A DNA stretch of 64,000 bases from contig NZ_CP059693.1 in assembly GCF_028657945.1 (NCBI RefSeq), positions 992,001 to 1,056,000 on the forward strand, given 5' to 3'. Shown here piece after piece: positions 27,009 through 36,451 of the stretch. Positions within the stretch are counted from its first letter, which is position 1. Every line of letters starts with the position of its first letter. This stretch comes from Thalassomonas haliotis (lineage in GTDB: Bacteria; Pseudomonadota; Gammaproteobacteria; Enterobacterales; Alteromonadaceae). The notes beneath the pieces were generated by a model that did not search any database, was not told the DNA's origin, and was given only the letters and a program-made list of their open reading frames with translations. The position numbers and the translations under genes are program-made.

Positions 27009-28439
27009 TTAACTGCCTTTAGCCGGTATTTCTTCACCGGCACCCTGTTCACTGTCTTCTTTTACTTCATCTCCACTTTCACCGGCAGATTCATCGTTAT
27101 CCTCCGGCTTAAGTTTTTTGGCAAATTCCAGCTTAAGTAAATACAGGCTGAAAAACATTTGTATCACCAGGGCGGTGATCGAGATATACCAGATGTATTC
27201 CAGCGGGTAGCTGGCTTTTTGGCTGAGCCAGAATACCGGCAGCGCGAAAATTACCAGGCGCAGCGACATGCTGAGCAATGAAGGCCAGGTATTGCCCATA
27301 CCCTGAAACATGCCCGAGCAGGTAAAGATAAGGCCAGCCGGAACAAAGTTAAAAGAAATAACCTGTAAAAAACCGCTGGCGACCTTGATCACCTCTGCAT
27401 CCCGGGTAAAAGGTTTTAACAGCAGCTCGGGCACCAGCAGGCAAAATAAAGAAAAAGAAGCCATCATTACGCTGATCACTAAAGCGGCAACCTGAAAAGT
27501 CGATCTGACCCTGGGGTAGTGCTTTGCCCCGTAGTTTTGTCCCGCCAATGCCGGTAAGGCAAAGGCAATGGCCATTGCCGGCATAAAAACCGCCTGCATC
27601 AAACGGGAGCCTAGACCAAACCCTGCCTGGGCGGCAGAGCCGAAATCCTTGATGGCCCAGTAAATAATCGCCATATAAAAAAACAGCATAAAAAATTCAC
27701 CGCCGGAGGGAAAACCTAATGCCAGGATGCGTTTTATCGGCTTACTGGCGGGCATTATCAGGTCTTTTTTAAAGGAGAAATATTGCCCGACTTTAAGAAA
27801 ATAAACAAACATCAGCACTACCGCCGCTGCCATGGCAATAGAGCTGGCCAGGCCGGCTCCGGCAACGCCCATGGCGTGACCGGTAAACCAGCCGGCAACT
27901 AATATCGGGGTAAGGATAATATTGATGAAGACACTGATAAACTGGATCACCATAGCGGGTTTGACGATACCTGCCCCCCTTAAAGCGGATGACATCACCA
28001 CCAGCATGAACTGTAGTGCCAGGTTCGGCAGGTAGTAATGCAGGTATTGCTTGCCATCGCTAACGACCAGGGGATCTGATGACATCAGCTTCAAATAATG
28101 TTCGGCAAAATAGTAACCGGATAACAATACCAATACTGTTAGCACCCCGGCAATAAACAGTGCCTGGTTGAAAATAATATCGACATCGGCTTTATCCTTT
28201 TTGCCTATGGCCTGGGCAATCAGGGAAACGGTACCCACGGCGATAATCTGGGTCATACCGACGATCAATAAGGTCAGGTTGCCTGCGGCACTGACCCCGG
28301 CAAGTGCCACCGGGCCGAGCTGACTGACAAAATAGAGGTCGATCAGAAAATACAGGTTTTGGATCAAAATACTGATGCCGATGGGCAGGGAGAGGTTGAG
28401 CAAATGTTTTAAAATGGAACCTTGAGTTAAATCTTTCAT
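27009..28439 (-). CDS. MATE family efflux transporter
   Basis: 476 residues with about twelve membrane helices in two homologous halves. The N-terminus LLNLSLPIGISILIQNLYFLIDLYFVSQLGP-like pattern and the mid-protein PSGGEFFMLFFYMA and QNYGAKHYPRVRSTF segments are characteristic of MATE (NorM/DinF-type) cation-coupled exporters. Substrate unknown. The C-terminal 30 residues are highly acidic and cytoplasmic. Its leader carries a 9-bp inverted repeat. Confidence 0.9.
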   Translation of the reverse strand: MKDLTQGSILKHLLNLSLPIGISILIQNLYFLIDLYFVSQLGPVALAGVSAAGNLTLLIVGMTQIIAVGTVSLIAQAIGKKDKADVDIIFNQALFIAGVLTVLVLLSGYYFAEHYLKLMSSDPLVVSDGKQYLHYYLPNLALQFMLVVMSSALRGAGIVKPAMVIQFISVFINIILTPILVAGWFTGHAMGVAGAGLASSIAMAAAVVLMFVYFLKVGQYFSFKKDLIMPASKPIKRILALGFPSGGEFFMLFFYMAIIYWAIKDFGSAAQAGFGLGSRLMQAVFMPAMAIAFALPALAGQNYGAKHYPRVRSTFQVAALVISVMMASFSLFCLLVPELLLKPFTRDAEVIKVASGFLQVISFNFVPAGLIFTCSGMFQGMGNTWPSLLSMSLRLVIFALPVFWLSQKASYPLEYIWYISITALVIQMFFSLYLLKLEFAKKLKPEDNDESAGESGDEVKEDSEQGAGEEIPAKGS

Positions 28440-28483
28440 AGGGCTGCAGTTTATTTTTCTTGTTGGTCAATGTTATGGCTTAT

Positions 28484-28510
28484 GTCCGCCTTTTAGCTGT
28501 TAAGGCGGAC
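28484..28510 (-). repeat. Inverted repeat in the MATE gene leader
   Basis: GTCCGCCTT pairs exactly with AAGGCGGAC around a 9-base loop, about 45 bases upstream of the MATE start. It could be an operator or leader hairpin. The remaining bases from 28511 to 28692 show only a diverged piece of the downstream repeat. Confidence 0.5.
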
Positions 28511-28692
28511 AAAAAGAAGATTTTATTTTTTATAAAGGAAAACTTAATAAGATTAGGCTTTTAGCCAGTTAACGTCCACTTATTTTCCGGACGGTGAACT
28601 TTGAAGATGTAACCAACACCATTCTTGTCTGCTCAAGCCAGGCCTTAATCTGCGCCAATAACCGATAGTAGACAGTACTGGCGAGCCGGTTG

Positions 28693-28972
28693 AAAAGCTG
28701 TAACTGTTTTGACATTTTTTAACCCTTGGTTGATGGGACTGAGATCTGGCCGGCTATAAATGCTTTGGCTGACCGGTGATAATAACCGACATTGTTCAAG
28801 GCGCTAAAAGCTGTAACTGTTTTGATATTTTTAACCTTTGGTTGATGGGACTGAGATCTGGCCGGCTATAAATGCTTTGGCTGACCGGTGATAATAACCG
28901 ACATTGTTCAAGGCGCTAAAAGCTGTAACTGTTTTGACATTTTTTAACCCTTGGTTAATGGGACTAATTGGT
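28693..28972. repeat. 113-bp tandem repeat upstream of ndk
   Basis: Copies start at 28693 (113 bp), 28806 (112 bp) and 28918 (partial, about 55 bp). The first two differ at three positions near the start. The last copy supplies the -35 region of the ndk promoter; the first two lack a properly spaced -10. Confidence 0.93.
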
Positions 28973-28979
28973 CTATAAT
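28951..28979 (+). promoter_or_regulatory. ndk promoter
   Basis: TTGGTT, a 17-base spacer, then a perfect TATAAT at 28974-28979, 52 bases before the start codon. Confidence 0.8.
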
Positions 28980-29030
28980 CGCGCCAAAATTTTTACCAAG
29001 TTATTTAATTTATCTTTAAGAGGGCTGACA

Positions 29031-29462
29031 ATGGCTATCGAACGTACTTTTTCTATCGTAAAACCTGACGCAGTAGCAAAAAATGTTATTGGTCAAATCT
29101 ACAACCGTTTTGAAACTGCCGGTTTAAAAATCGTTGCTTCTAAAATGGTTCACCTGAGCAAAGAAAAAGCTGAAGGTTTCTACGCTGAGCACAGCGAGCG
29201 TCCTTTCTTCGGTGCTTTAGTTGAATTCATGACTTCTGGCCCGGTAATGGTTCAAGTGCTTGAAGGCGAAAACGCGGTACTGAAAAACCGTGAAATCATG
29301 GGTGCTACTAACCCGGCTGAAGCTTTAGCCGGTACTTTACGTGCTGACTACGCCGACTCAATCGACGAAAACGCTTGTCACGGTTCTGATGCTTTAGAAT
29401 CAGCTGCCCGTGAAATTGCTTACTTCTTCTCTGATGACGAAATTTGCCCACGCACTCGTTAA
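29031..29462 (+). CDS. ndk: Nucleoside diphosphate kinase
   Basis: Transfers the gamma phosphate of ATP to other nucleoside diphosphates through a phosphohistidine. 143 residues, family length; begins [20 protein letters not shown] and contains the active-site histidine in [13 protein letters not shown] chose the ATG at 29031 behind AAGAGGG; a longer in-frame extension to 28968 would overlap the promoter. Its codons are strongly biased (GCT, CGT, GGT), as in highly expressed genes. It heads the conserved ndk-to-der region but has its own terminator. Confidence 0.97.
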   Translation: MAIERTFSIVKPDAVAKNVIGQIYNRFETAGLKIVASKMVHLSKEKAEGFYAEHSERPFFGALVEFMTSGPVMVQVLEGENAVLKNREIMGATNPAEALAGTLRADYADSIDENACHGSDALESAAREIAYFFSDDEICPRTR

Positions 29463-29515
29463 TCAGCGTTTAAAAGCAGAATAAGCTGATGCCCCGGCAT
29501 CGGCTTAATAAGCCT

Positions 29516-29558
29516 TAAAAAGGATTTTATCGATTCGTTGGTAAAATCCTTTTGCTTT
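29516..29558 (+). terminator. ndk terminator
   Basis: AAAAGGATTTTA (29518-29529) pairs with TAAAATCCTTTT (29542-29553), followed by a T-rich tract. Confidence 0.85.
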
Positions 29559-29688
29559 CTTCTGAGTGGGCTGATTTTTGCCTTTAACCGTTAACGATAA
29601 ATAATATTTTTATCAGCGTACTGCTTGTCAAACTGACTTGTTGAGATGGGGAAAGTGCGTTAATAAAAGTGTTATCCGTTGATTAAAA

Positions 29689-29717
29689 TTGTCACTGTCG
29701 TATGAAAAGTGTACAAT
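29689..29717 (+). promoter_or_regulatory. rlmN promoter
   Basis: TTGTCA, a 17-base spacer, then TACAAT, 38 bases ahead of the rlmN start. Confidence 0.75.
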
Positions 29718-29754
29718 CTTGCCCCTTTTAAATTTGCTGTTTTGAGAACCCGAT

Positions 29755-30891
29755 ATGAATGAAAATATAACCGAATCGACTGCCAAGGTTAATTTACTTA
29801 ATTTTGACCATCAAATGATGCGTGAATATTTTGCTTCTATCGGCGAAAAACCTTTCCGTGCTGACCAGCTGATGAAATGGATTTATCATTTTGGTTATGA
29901 CGATTTTGAGCAGATGACCAACCTTAATAAAAAGCTCAGGGAAAAACTGCAAAGAAATTGCGAGATCAAGGCGCCGGAAATTTCCCAAAAGCAGGTATCA
30001 AACGACGGCACCATCAAATATGCCCTTATGCTTGAAGGCGGTCAGGAAGTGGAAACCGTATGGATCCCGGAAAATAACCGGGCAACCTTATGTGTGTCTT
30101 CCCAGGTGGGCTGTGCCCTTGAATGTACTTTCTGCTCTACTGCCCAGCAGGGGTTCAACCGTAACCTGTCGATGTCGGAGATCATCGGTCAGGTATGGCG
30201 TGTCGCCAACGATATCGGCGCTACCCGTATTGCCGGTACCCGCCCTATTACCAATATCGTGATGATGGGCATGGGCGAGCCTTTGCTGAACATGAAAAAC
30301 CTGATCCCGGCGCTTGACACTATGTTAAACGACTTGGGTTACGGCTTGTCAAAACGCCGTGTGACCGTCAGTACCTCAGGTGTGGTGCCGGCGCTGGATA
30401 TGTTAAAAGAGAAAATCGACTGTGCCCTGGCAATTTCCGTGCATGCGCCGAACAATGCCTTGCGCGACGAGCTGGTACCGATCAATAAAAAATATCCGCT
30501 GGAAGATTTCCTGGCGGCATCGGCCCGTTATATCGATGGCTCTAAAGCCAATAAACAGGTGACAGTGGAATATGTGATGTTAGATCATGTCAATGACAGC
30601 ACAGATCAGGCCCATGAACTGGCCATTGCCCTCAAAGATACCCCGAGTAAGATCAACCTTATTCCATTTAATCCCTACCCGGGGTCGCCTTATAAGCGCT
30701 CAAGTAATTCCCGTATCGACCGCTTCGACAAAGTGTTGCAATCCTACGGGCTGACGGTGATCACCCGACGTACCCGGGGTGATGATATCGACGCCGCCTG
30801 TGGCCAGTTAGCCGGTGATGTTCTCGACAGAACCAAAAGAACTGGAAAAAAACAGGTGAAAGCTGATGAAATTTCAGTAAAAATGGTGTGA
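29755..30891 (+). CDS. rlmN: 23S rRNA/tRNA adenine-C2 methyltransferase
   Basis: Radical-SAM enzyme methylating A2503 of 23S rRNA and A37 of some tRNAs. 378 residues, usual length. The cluster-binding motif CALECTFC (Cx3Cx2C) lies near residue 121, and the downstream GMGEPLLN is typical of RlmN. The second catalytic cysteine is expected in the C-terminal AACGQL segment, which is present. Likely first gene of the rlmN-pilW-rodZ unit; pilW begins 31 bases after its stop. Confidence 0.97.
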   Translation: MNENITESTAKVNLLNFDHQMMREYFASIGEKPFRADQLMKWIYHFGYDDFEQMTNLNKKLREKLQRNCEIKAPEISQKQVSNDGTIKYALMLEGGQEVETVWIPENNRATLCVSSQVGCALECTFCSTAQQGFNRNLSMSEIIGQVWRVANDIGATRIAGTRPITNIVMMGMGEPLLNMKNLIPALDTMLNDLGYGLSKRRVTVSTSGVVPALDMLKEKIDCALAISVHAPNNALRDELVPINKKYPLEDFLAASARYIDGSKANKQVTVEYVMLDHVNDSTDQAHELAIALKDTPSKINLIPFNPYPGSPYKRSSNSRIDRFDKVLQSYGLTVITRRTRGDDIDAACGQLAGDVLDRTKRTGKKQVKADEISVKMV

Positions 30892-30922
30892 TAACATATT
30901 CGGCCAATGGCATCAGCTCGTT

Positions 30923-32086
30923 ATGGATAAATTTAAACCGGTTATTTTTACCCTTACTGCATTAAGTTTGCTGTCCGGCTGCGTGACCCAGGAGTATGCC
31001 GGCGACAATACTCCTGTGGTACAAAATGACTCCAGTAACGATGATATTGCCTTAACCCGGATTTCCCTGGCACTGGGCTACTTAAAAATGGGTAATACCA
31101 CCCAGGCAAAATCCAACCTGGAAAAAGCCAAACGTTTTGCCCCTAAGCTGGTGCAGGTACATACCGCTTTTGCCCACTATTATGAAACCGTGGGGGAAAA
31201 CGAATTGGCGGTTGAGGCCTATGAACAGGCGTTGTCCCTGGAGTCCGATGATGCCGATACCCTGAATAACTACGGGGTATTTTTATGCCGGCAAAACCGC
31301 CTCGACCAGGCAGAAAAACAGTTTCTTAAAGCCATTGCCGTACCCAGCTACCTGCAGGTGGCGCAAAGTTATGAAAACCTGGCGTTATGCCATTTAAAGG
31401 CTGATAACTTCAACCAGGCCGAGCAGTTTCTTGACAAAGCCATTCAGCACAATCCCAGTCGGGCAGCTGTGGTGTTGCAAATGGTCACCCTGCAATATGC
31501 CAAAGGAGATTACCGCCAGGCTCAGCTTTACCTGAAAAAATTTGAAAAATCGGTGCGCCGTTTCAGCGCCGAAGCCCTGGCACTGGCCTATAAGCTCTAT
31601 AAAAAGCAGGGGAAAACCAGTGTTGCCAATAATTATGGCGTGATGTTGGTGAAAATGTTTCCAGCCTCCTGGCAGGCGAAACAATATTTAGTTAATGAGC
31701 TGGCACAAATTCCCGCCGATGAATTGGCACTGCGTTATCAAAAAAGCGAACAGGGTCTGGCCAGTGCGAAAAAGCGTATAGTGGTGCTGTCTCCGGGTAA
31801 AAAACAGGCCGTGGCTAAAGCCGAAAATACTCGTCAGAGCATAGCTAAGGCCGAGGATAAGCCAAAACAGGGGCAAAAGCGCTCAAATGCCGCTTCACAG
31901 CCACAAACAACCATTACTATTCCGGTACATGTTGTAGAATACGGGGATAGTTTATTTTCCATTTCCAAGAAGTATAATATTTTTATGAGAAGCATTCAGC
32001 GCTGGAACAACCTTAAAGAATCCAGTATTTTACGTGTAGGCGATGTTGTTTATTTATCCAACCCGAACAAGGCGGCAAAATCCTGA
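30923..32086 (+). CDS. pilW: Type IV pilus assembly lipoprotein PilW/PilF with LysM tail
   Basis: 387 residues. A lipoprotein signal ends in LLSGC (Cys20). Residues about 40-250 are tetratricopeptide repeats (LALGYLKMGNTTQAKSNLEKA and similar), as in PilW/PilF, the pilotin that inserts the PilQ secretin. After a Lys/Gln-rich linker, residues about 335-380 form a LysM domain (YGDSLFSISKKYNI...LRVGDVVYL), which would bind peptidoglycan. The best-known PilF proteins are about 250 residues and lack this tail. Overlaps rodZ by one base (TGATG). Confidence 0.92.
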   Translation: MDKFKPVIFTLTALSLLSGCVTQEYAGDNTPVVQNDSSNDDIALTRISLALGYLKMGNTTQAKSNLEKAKRFAPKLVQVHTAFAHYYETVGENELAVEAYEQALSLESDDADTLNNYGVFLCRQNRLDQAEKQFLKAIAVPSYLQVAQSYENLALCHLKADNFNQAEQFLDKAIQHNPSRAAVVLQMVTLQYAKGDYRQAQLYLKKFEKSVRRFSAEALALAYKLYKKQGKTSVANNYGVMLVKMFPASWQAKQYLVNELAQIPADELALRYQKSEQGLASAKKRIVVLSPGKKQAVAKAENTRQSIAKAEDKPKQGQKRSNAASQPQTTITIPVHVVEYGDSLFSISKKYNIFMRSIQRWNNLKESSILRVGDVVYLSNPNKAAKS

Positions 32087-33129
32087 TGAGTGATGAAAAC
32101 ACCGCACCCGAATTATCTGAAGACATGGAAGTGATCGGCCCGGGACAGATGCTGGCGGAAGCCCGGATCCAAATGGGGCTTTCACAGGAACAGGTTGCCG
32201 ATAAACTTAATTTCCGTCCCGGTCTGGTGCGGGATATCGAAGCGGAAATTTTTGATAAATCTTTGCCGACCACCTTTAACCGCGGCTATTTGCGTAACTA
32301 TGCCAAACTGGTGAATATTTCCGTAGAACAGGTGCTGGCCAGCTATGAAATGCTCGGGGTGGCCGAAGCTCAGGGGGCTGAGCTGCAAAGCTTTTCTAAA
32401 ATCACCAAGAAGCAGGCGGAAACTAACCTGGTGATGTGGATCAGTTATCTTGTCCTGGCCTTGCTTATTGGCTCAACCGTGATGTGGTGGCTGCAGGATG
32501 TGAAAGAAGAAGATAGCAGTCTGAGTTTGCCGGAGCAAACGCCGGTCGAAGCAGTAGCACCTCAGACTCGCGGGCAAAGTGCCGCCAGTGTCAGCCAGGG
32601 CCGTGACCTTGAAACAGCACAGCCCCAATCCGCCACTTCAGCCGAACAGGCGCAGCCGTCTGGCATTGTACAGGAAATCGGACAGGAAAATACCGGGCAG
32701 GAAACATTATCAGCCCAAGTCGAGCCGGTTGTTGAAGAGGCTCAGCTAGCCTCACAGCAGCAAGAAAATACCGGCAACGGCGTTGCCCTGCTTGATATTG
32801 AGGGCAGCGCGGCAGCAGAGGTGGATGAAAGCCAGGATTTAACGGCGCAGCAAACACAAGAGCCGGTAAATCCCGTCTCTACTGCGGTATTTACTTTCTC
32901 CGGCGATTGTTATGTTAATATCTTTGACGCTACCGGCGAGCGTATTGCCTACGGTTTGAAAAAATCCGGTTATGTGATGACCATCTCGGGTATTGCCCCG
33001 TTAAATATCACTATCGGGCGTCCGGATCTGGTGGCCATTAATTTTGACGGCCAGGAAGTGGACATGTCTAACTATCCCGGCAGTAATATTGCTAAATTTA
33101 ATTTACCCATGAACCCGCCGGGTCCGTAA
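32086..33129 (+). CDS. rodZ: Cytoskeletal cell-shape protein RodZ
   Basis: 347 residues in family order: an N-terminal helix-turn-helix of HTH_25 type (GLSQEQVADKLNFRPGLVRDIE) that binds MreB, one transmembrane helix near residues 110-135, a long Gln/Glu/Pro-rich periplasmic linker, and a C-terminal DUF4115 beta domain (FTFSGDCYVNIFDATGERIAYGL). RodZ links MreB filaments to the elongation machinery. Translationally coupled to pilW. Confidence 0.95.
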   Translation: MSDENTAPELSEDMEVIGPGQMLAEARIQMGLSQEQVADKLNFRPGLVRDIEAEIFDKSLPTTFNRGYLRNYAKLVNISVEQVLASYEMLGVAEAQGAELQSFSKITKKQAETNLVMWISYLVLALLIGSTVMWWLQDVKEEDSSLSLPEQTPVEAVAPQTRGQSAASVSQGRDLETAQPQSATSAEQAQPSGIVQEIGQENTGQETLSAQVEPVVEEAQLASQQQENTGNGVALLDIEGSAAAEVDESQDLTAQQTQEPVNPVSTAVFTFSGDCYVNIFDATGERIAYGLKKSGYVMTISGIAPLNITIGRPDLVAINFDGQEVDMSNYPGSNIAKFNLPMNPPGP

Positions 33130-33242
33130 AGGTCGTTCTTGCCTGTAAAAAATTGCAGTAAAGCATGCCGGTAAGTTGAGTTAATTTATTTTGCACTGGG
33201 TCGGGTTTTCCCGGCTCTTGCCCTAAAGAATGTTGAATTGTT

Positions 33243-34361
33243 ATGTTTAAAGAATCTCCGATCATCCGCCGCAAGTCCCGTCAAATCATGGTGGGCAATG
33301 TCCCCGTAGGCGGTGATGCGCCGATCACGGTACAGTCCATGACCAATACCCTGACCACAGATGTCGCGGCCACGGTTGCCCAGATCAAATCGCTGGAAGC
33401 CGTAGGGGCGGATATCGTCAGGGTCAGCATACCGACCATGGATGCGGCGGAAGCCTTTAAAGAGATCAAAAAGCAGGTCAGGGTACCGCTGGTGACCGAT
33501 ATTCATTTTGATTATCGTATTGCCTTAAAAGTAGCCGAGTATGGCGCCGACTGTTTGCGCATTAACCCGGGTAATATCGGCAATGTCGATCGCATCCGTG
33601 CGGTAGTAGATTCGGCCCGGGACAAGAATATTCCCATTCGCATCGGGGTAAACGGCGGCTCGCTGGAAAAAGATATCCAGGCAAAATATACCGAGCCGAC
33701 AGCACAAGCCCTGCTGGAATCGGCAATGCGCCATGTCGACATTTTAGACAAACTTAACTTTCATGAATTTAAAGTCAGTGTCAAAGCTTCCGATGTCTTT
33801 TTAGCGGTCGGCGCCTATCGTTTATTGGCTAAACAAATCGATAACCCGCTGCATTTAGGCATCACCGAAGCTGGCGGCCTGCGTTCGGGCTCGGTGAAGT
33901 CTTCGGTTGGTTTAGGCCTGTTATTATCCGAAGGCATAGGTGATACCCTGCGGGTCTCGCTGGCGGCGGACCCGGTGGAAGAAATTAAGGTCGGTTTTGA
34001 TATCTTAAAATCGCTGAAATTACGCAGCCGCGGCATTAACTTTATTGCCTGTCCGAGCTGTTCCCGCCAGGAGTTTGATGTGATTTCCACCGTCAATGCC
34101 CTGGAAGAAAGGCTGGAAGATATCGTTACTCCTATGGATGTCTCCATTATCGGCTGTATCGTCAACGGTCCGGGGGAAGCCACGGTATCTGACCTGGGAC
34201 TGACCGGCAGCAGCAAAAAAAGCGGTTTTTATCTTGACGGCGTGCGCCAGAAAGAGCGCTTTGACAATAACCAGCTGGTGGAACAATTAGAAGATCGCAT
34301 CCGTGCCAAGGCGGCGCTGCTTGATGAAAGCAATAAAATCTCGGTTAAAGAAATCGATTAA
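33243..34361 (+). CDS. ispG: 4-hydroxy-3-methylbut-2-enyl diphosphate synthase
   Basis: Iron-sulfur enzyme of the non-mevalonate isoprenoid pathway, converting MEcPP to HMBPP. 372 residues, as in E. coli. The start [21 protein letters not shown] is characteristic. The [4Fe-4S] ligands are seen in CPSCSRQ and GCIVNGPGE. It lies in its usual place between rodZ and hisS. Confidence 0.97.
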   Translation: MFKESPIIRRKSRQIMVGNVPVGGDAPITVQSMTNTLTTDVAATVAQIKSLEAVGADIVRVSIPTMDAAEAFKEIKKQVRVPLVTDIHFDYRIALKVAEYGADCLRINPGNIGNVDRIRAVVDSARDKNIPIRIGVNGGSLEKDIQAKYTEPTAQALLESAMRHVDILDKLNFHEFKVSVKASDVFLAVGAYRLLAKQIDNPLHLGITEAGGLRSGSVKSSVGLGLLLSEGIGDTLRVSLAADPVEEIKVGFDILKSLKLRSRGINFIACPSCSRQEFDVISTVNALEERLEDIVTPMDVSIIGCIVNGPGEATVSDLGLTGSSKKSGFYLDGVRQKERFDNNQLVEQLEDRIRAKAALLDESNKISVKEID

Positions 34362-34411
34362 TCACAGTCAAGTGTGCATTTTTAGGGGATAAGTTAATTC
34401 CTCCGGCATTA

Positions 34412-34440
34412 TTTACGTTTTGCCTCAATCTGCCTATAAT
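34412..34440 (+). promoter_or_regulatory. hisS promoter
   Basis: TTTACG, a 17-base spacer, then a perfect TATAAT, 41 bases before the hisS GTG. Confidence 0.7.
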
Positions 34441-34480
34441 GCGCGCAGTTATTTAATTCCAGTTAAAGAGTACCTTATAC

Positions 34481-35755
34481 GTGAGTAAAACTATTCAGGC
34501 AATTCGCGGCATGAACGATTGTTTGCCTAACGAAACAAATATTTGGCAAATGGTAGAAGCCGTATTGAGACGTGTTGCCAGTAATTATGGTTTTGCCGAA
34601 ATACGTATGCCGATTGTTGAGTCTACCGCCCTGTTTAAACGTTCTATCGGTGAAGTGACTGATATCGTTGAAAAAGAAATGTATAGCTTTGATGACCGCA
34701 ACGGCGACAGTTTAACTTTACGTCCCGAAGGCACTGCAAGTTGTGTGCGCGCCGGTAACCAGCACGGTTTGCTGTACAACCAGGAACAGCGTTTATGGTA
34801 TATGGGGCCTATGTTTCGCCACGAGCGTCCGCAAAAAGGCCGTTATCGCCAGTTCCACCAATTTGGTATTGAAGCCTTTGGTATTGCCACGCCGGATATC
34901 GATGCGGAAATTATTTTACTCTCTGCCCGTTTATGGAAGGAACTTGGCATCAATGAATTTGTCACACTAGAGATTAATTCATTAGGCTCTAATGAAGAAA
35001 GGGCGAATTACCGGGATGCCCTGGTAGCATACCTCAAGGAAAAAGAGTCGTTATTGGACGAAGACAGCAAACGCCGCATGCTGACCAATCCGCTTAGGGT
35101 ACTTGATAGCAAAAATCCGGAGGTGCAGGCCGCCTTAGTTGACGCGCCCAAACTTTCCGATTATTTTGGTGAAGAAACCAAGCAGCATTTTGCGCAGTTA
35201 TGCCAGCGCTTAGAAGCGGCGGGCATTAACTATGTATTAAATGAACGCCTGGTGCGGGGGTTAGACTACTACAACCGCACCGTGTTCGAATGGGTGACCG
35301 ATAGTTTAGGGGCCCAGGGTACTATTTGTGCCGGCGGACGTTACGATGGTCTGGTGCAACAGCTCGGCGGTAAAGGTACCCCGGGATTCGGATTTGCGTT
35401 GGGGATTGAACGCTTAGTATTAATGTTAACCAGTTTGGATAAAGTTAATAATGTTCGCCCGCAAGTTGATGCCTATTTGATCACTTTAGGGGAAGGGGTT
35501 GATATCCGCGGCGCAGAACTCGCTGAATTATGGCGGGATCAGGTACCGGATATTCGCCTGCAGTGCCACTGTGGTGGCGGCAATATGAAAAAACAAATGA
35601 AACGCGCGGACAAATCCGGCGCCCGGCTTGCCCTGATTCTAGGGGAAGACGAACTGGCGCAGCAAAAAGTCACGGTGAAATACCTGCGCGGGCAAAATGA
35701 GCAGCAAAGCTTGCCGTTGGATGAAGTAGCAAGCTTATTAACGAATTTAATTTAA
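34481..35755 (+). CDS. hisS: Histidyl-tRNA synthetase
   Basis: Charges tRNA-His. 424 residues, as in E. coli. Class II motifs are visible: [11 protein letters not shown] (motif 2 region), [18 protein letters not shown], the histidine-binding [13 protein letters not shown], and the motif 3 arginine in [11 protein letters not shown]. Starts with GTG. yfgM follows 9 bases after the stop. Confidence 0.97.
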   Translation: MSKTIQAIRGMNDCLPNETNIWQMVEAVLRRVASNYGFAEIRMPIVESTALFKRSIGEVTDIVEKEMYSFDDRNGDSLTLRPEGTASCVRAGNQHGLLYNQEQRLWYMGPMFRHERPQKGRYRQFHQFGIEAFGIATPDIDAEIILLSARLWKELGINEFVTLEINSLGSNEERANYRDALVAYLKEKESLLDEDSKRRMLTNPLRVLDSKNPEVQAALVDAPKLSDYFGEETKQHFAQLCQRLEAAGINYVLNERLVRGLDYYNRTVFEWVTDSLGAQGTICAGGRYDGLVQQLGGKGTPGFGFALGIERLVLMLTSLDKVNNVRPQVDAYLITLGEGVDIRGAELAELWRDQVPDIRLQCHCGGGNMKKQMKRADKSGARLALILGEDELAQQKVTVKYLRGQNEQQSLPLDEVASLLTNLI

Positions 35756-35764
35756 GGGTTAGTT

Positions 35765-36451
35765 GTGGAAATTTATCAAACAGAAGAACAACAAGTTGAT
35801 GCCATCAAAAAATTCTGGAGCGATAATGGTAACAGTGTTATCGCCGGTATCGTTTTAGGTTTAGGCGGTTTTGTCGGTTTTAATTTGTACAAGGACAGCG
35901 TTTTAGAGCAGGAGCTGGCGACCTCAGACGCCTATCAGACCCTGATCGAATCGGCGGAAAAGGAGCCGGATGCCTTCTCTGCCAAGGGCGATAAGTTTAT
36001 CCAGGAAAATGCTTCAACCAGTTATGCCTCTTTAACGGCGCTGGCCCTGGCCAAAGAAATGGTCGAGAAAAAAGACTGGCCGCAGGCGGAAAAATATCTG
36101 CAAACGGCGGTGGATAAAGCGCCGAGTGACGGCATCAAAGCCATTGCCACCGTGCGTTTGGCCCGCATCCAGATTCAGCAGGAAAAGCTGGGGGAAGCAT
36201 TAGCAACCTTATCCGGCAAACTGCCTGAGTCTTTTACCGCTTCGGTACAAGAAATCAAGGGTGATGTTTACCTGCAGCAGGAGAAGAAAGATCTGGCCCG
36301 TAATGCCTACCAGGCAGCCATAGATGCCGACGGTTTAGCGTCAAGCCCGGGTCTGCAAATGAAACTGGATGACTTGGCCCAGGTGATTGATCTGGGGGCA
36401 GTAGCACTTAACGACTCTCACAGCGCTGCAGACAGCTCTTCAAATAAATAA
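35765..36451 (+). CDS. yfgM: YfgM family tetratricopeptide membrane protein
   Basis: 228 residues: a short cytoplasmic start (EIYQTEEQQVDAIKKFWSDNG), one transmembrane helix at about residues 22-40, then a periplasmic TPR-like domain. YfgM is an ancillary partner of the SecYEG translocon and PpiD in E. coli. Starts with GTG and overlaps bamB by one base (TAATG). Confidence 0.92.
   Translation: MEIYQTEEQQVDAIKKFWSDNGNSVIAGIVLGLGGFVGFNLYKDSVLEQELATSDAYQTLIESAEKEPDAFSAKGDKFIQENASTSYASLTALALAKEMVEKKDWPQAEKYLQTAVDKAPSDGIKAIATVRLARIQIQQEKLGEALATLSGKLPESFTASVQEIKGDVYLQQEKKDLARNAYQAAIDADGLASSPGLQMKLDDLAQVIDLGAVALNDSHSAADSSSNK

Noticed and set aside
28968-29030. N-terminal extension of Ndk
   Set aside because: It overlaps the promoter, and the family N-terminus begins at 29031.
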